Below, in pieces: positions 6,575 through 6,623 of a DNA stretch of 6,623 nucleotides. The stretch spans positions 1 to 6,623 of the forward strand of contig UQFL01000081.1 in the NCBI GenBank assembly GCA_900540305.1, in the 5' to 3' direction. This stretch comes from an uncultured Oscillospiraceae bacterium. GTDB taxonomy: Bacteria > Bacillota > Clostridia > Oscillospirales > Acutalibacteraceae. Under the pieces are notes generated by a model. The model worked only from the letters and a program-made list of their open reading frames with translations. It had not been told where the DNA came from and ran no database searches. A program made the translations under genes and the position numbers. Positions within the stretch are counted from its first letter, which is position 1. Every line of letters begins with the position of its first letter.

Positions 6575-6623
6575 CTGTCTCTTATACACATCTCCGAGCC
6601 CACGAGACCGAGGCTGATCTCGT
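6575..6623 (+). other. Illumina Nextera P7-side adapter with i7 index (not biological)
   Basis: Bases 6575-6608 are the reverse complement of the 34-base Nextera Read 2 adapter: the mosaic end (6575-6593) followed by CCGAGCCCACGAGAC. Bases 6609-6616 (CGAGGCTG) are in the i7 index position and from memory equal Nextera index N710. Bases 6617-6623 (ATCTCGT) are the start of the P7 primer. Genomic sequence ends at 6574. Confidence 0.98.

Overview
The window is one contig of ordinary bacterial chromosome, about 6.5 kb (bases 46-6574), capped at both ends by Illumina Nextera library sequence (1-45 and 6575-6623). The biological part most resembles an anaerobic, gut- or rumen-type member of the Clostridia, probably near Ruminococcaceae/Oscillospiraceae. 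The reasons are a clostridial-type pyruvate, phosphate dikinase, a long-form SecA with a zinc-binding tail, strong AGGAGG-type ribosome binding sites, AT-rich spacers and a small lipoprotein of a style common in these bacteria. This placement is inference from protein style; no 16S rRNA or other marker is present.

Layout from left to right: (1) adapter with an index; (2) a 198-residue predicted lipoprotein of unknown function on the + strand (100-696), with its promoter region cut by the contig end; (3) a 152-base spacer with sigma-A-like promoter elements and a small inverted repeat; (4) secA on the + strand (849-3599), complete, encoding the ATPase motor of the Sec export system; (5) a convergent spacer of 150 bases with two intrinsic terminators, one for secA on + and one for ppdK on -; (6) ppdK on the - strand (3750-6389), complete, encoding pyruvate, phosphate dikinase, with a strong ribosome binding site, a stem-loop in the leader and a clear extended -10 promoter; (7) about 75 AT-rich bases with no recognisable gene; (8) the second adapter with its index.

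The three genes do not form a pathway. The lipoprotein would be exported by the Sec system, as would any lipoprotein, so its closeness to secA need not mean more than that. ppdK is a separate, convergent, single-gene central-metabolism unit that interconverts pyruvate and phosphoenolpyruvate.

I found no previously undescribed biological system, no mobile element, CRISPR array, tRNA or rRNA. The most important observation for a user is technical: the ends are sequencing adapter, and reading the first gene from the first in-frame ATG (base 7) adds an artificial N-terminus to the predicted protein.
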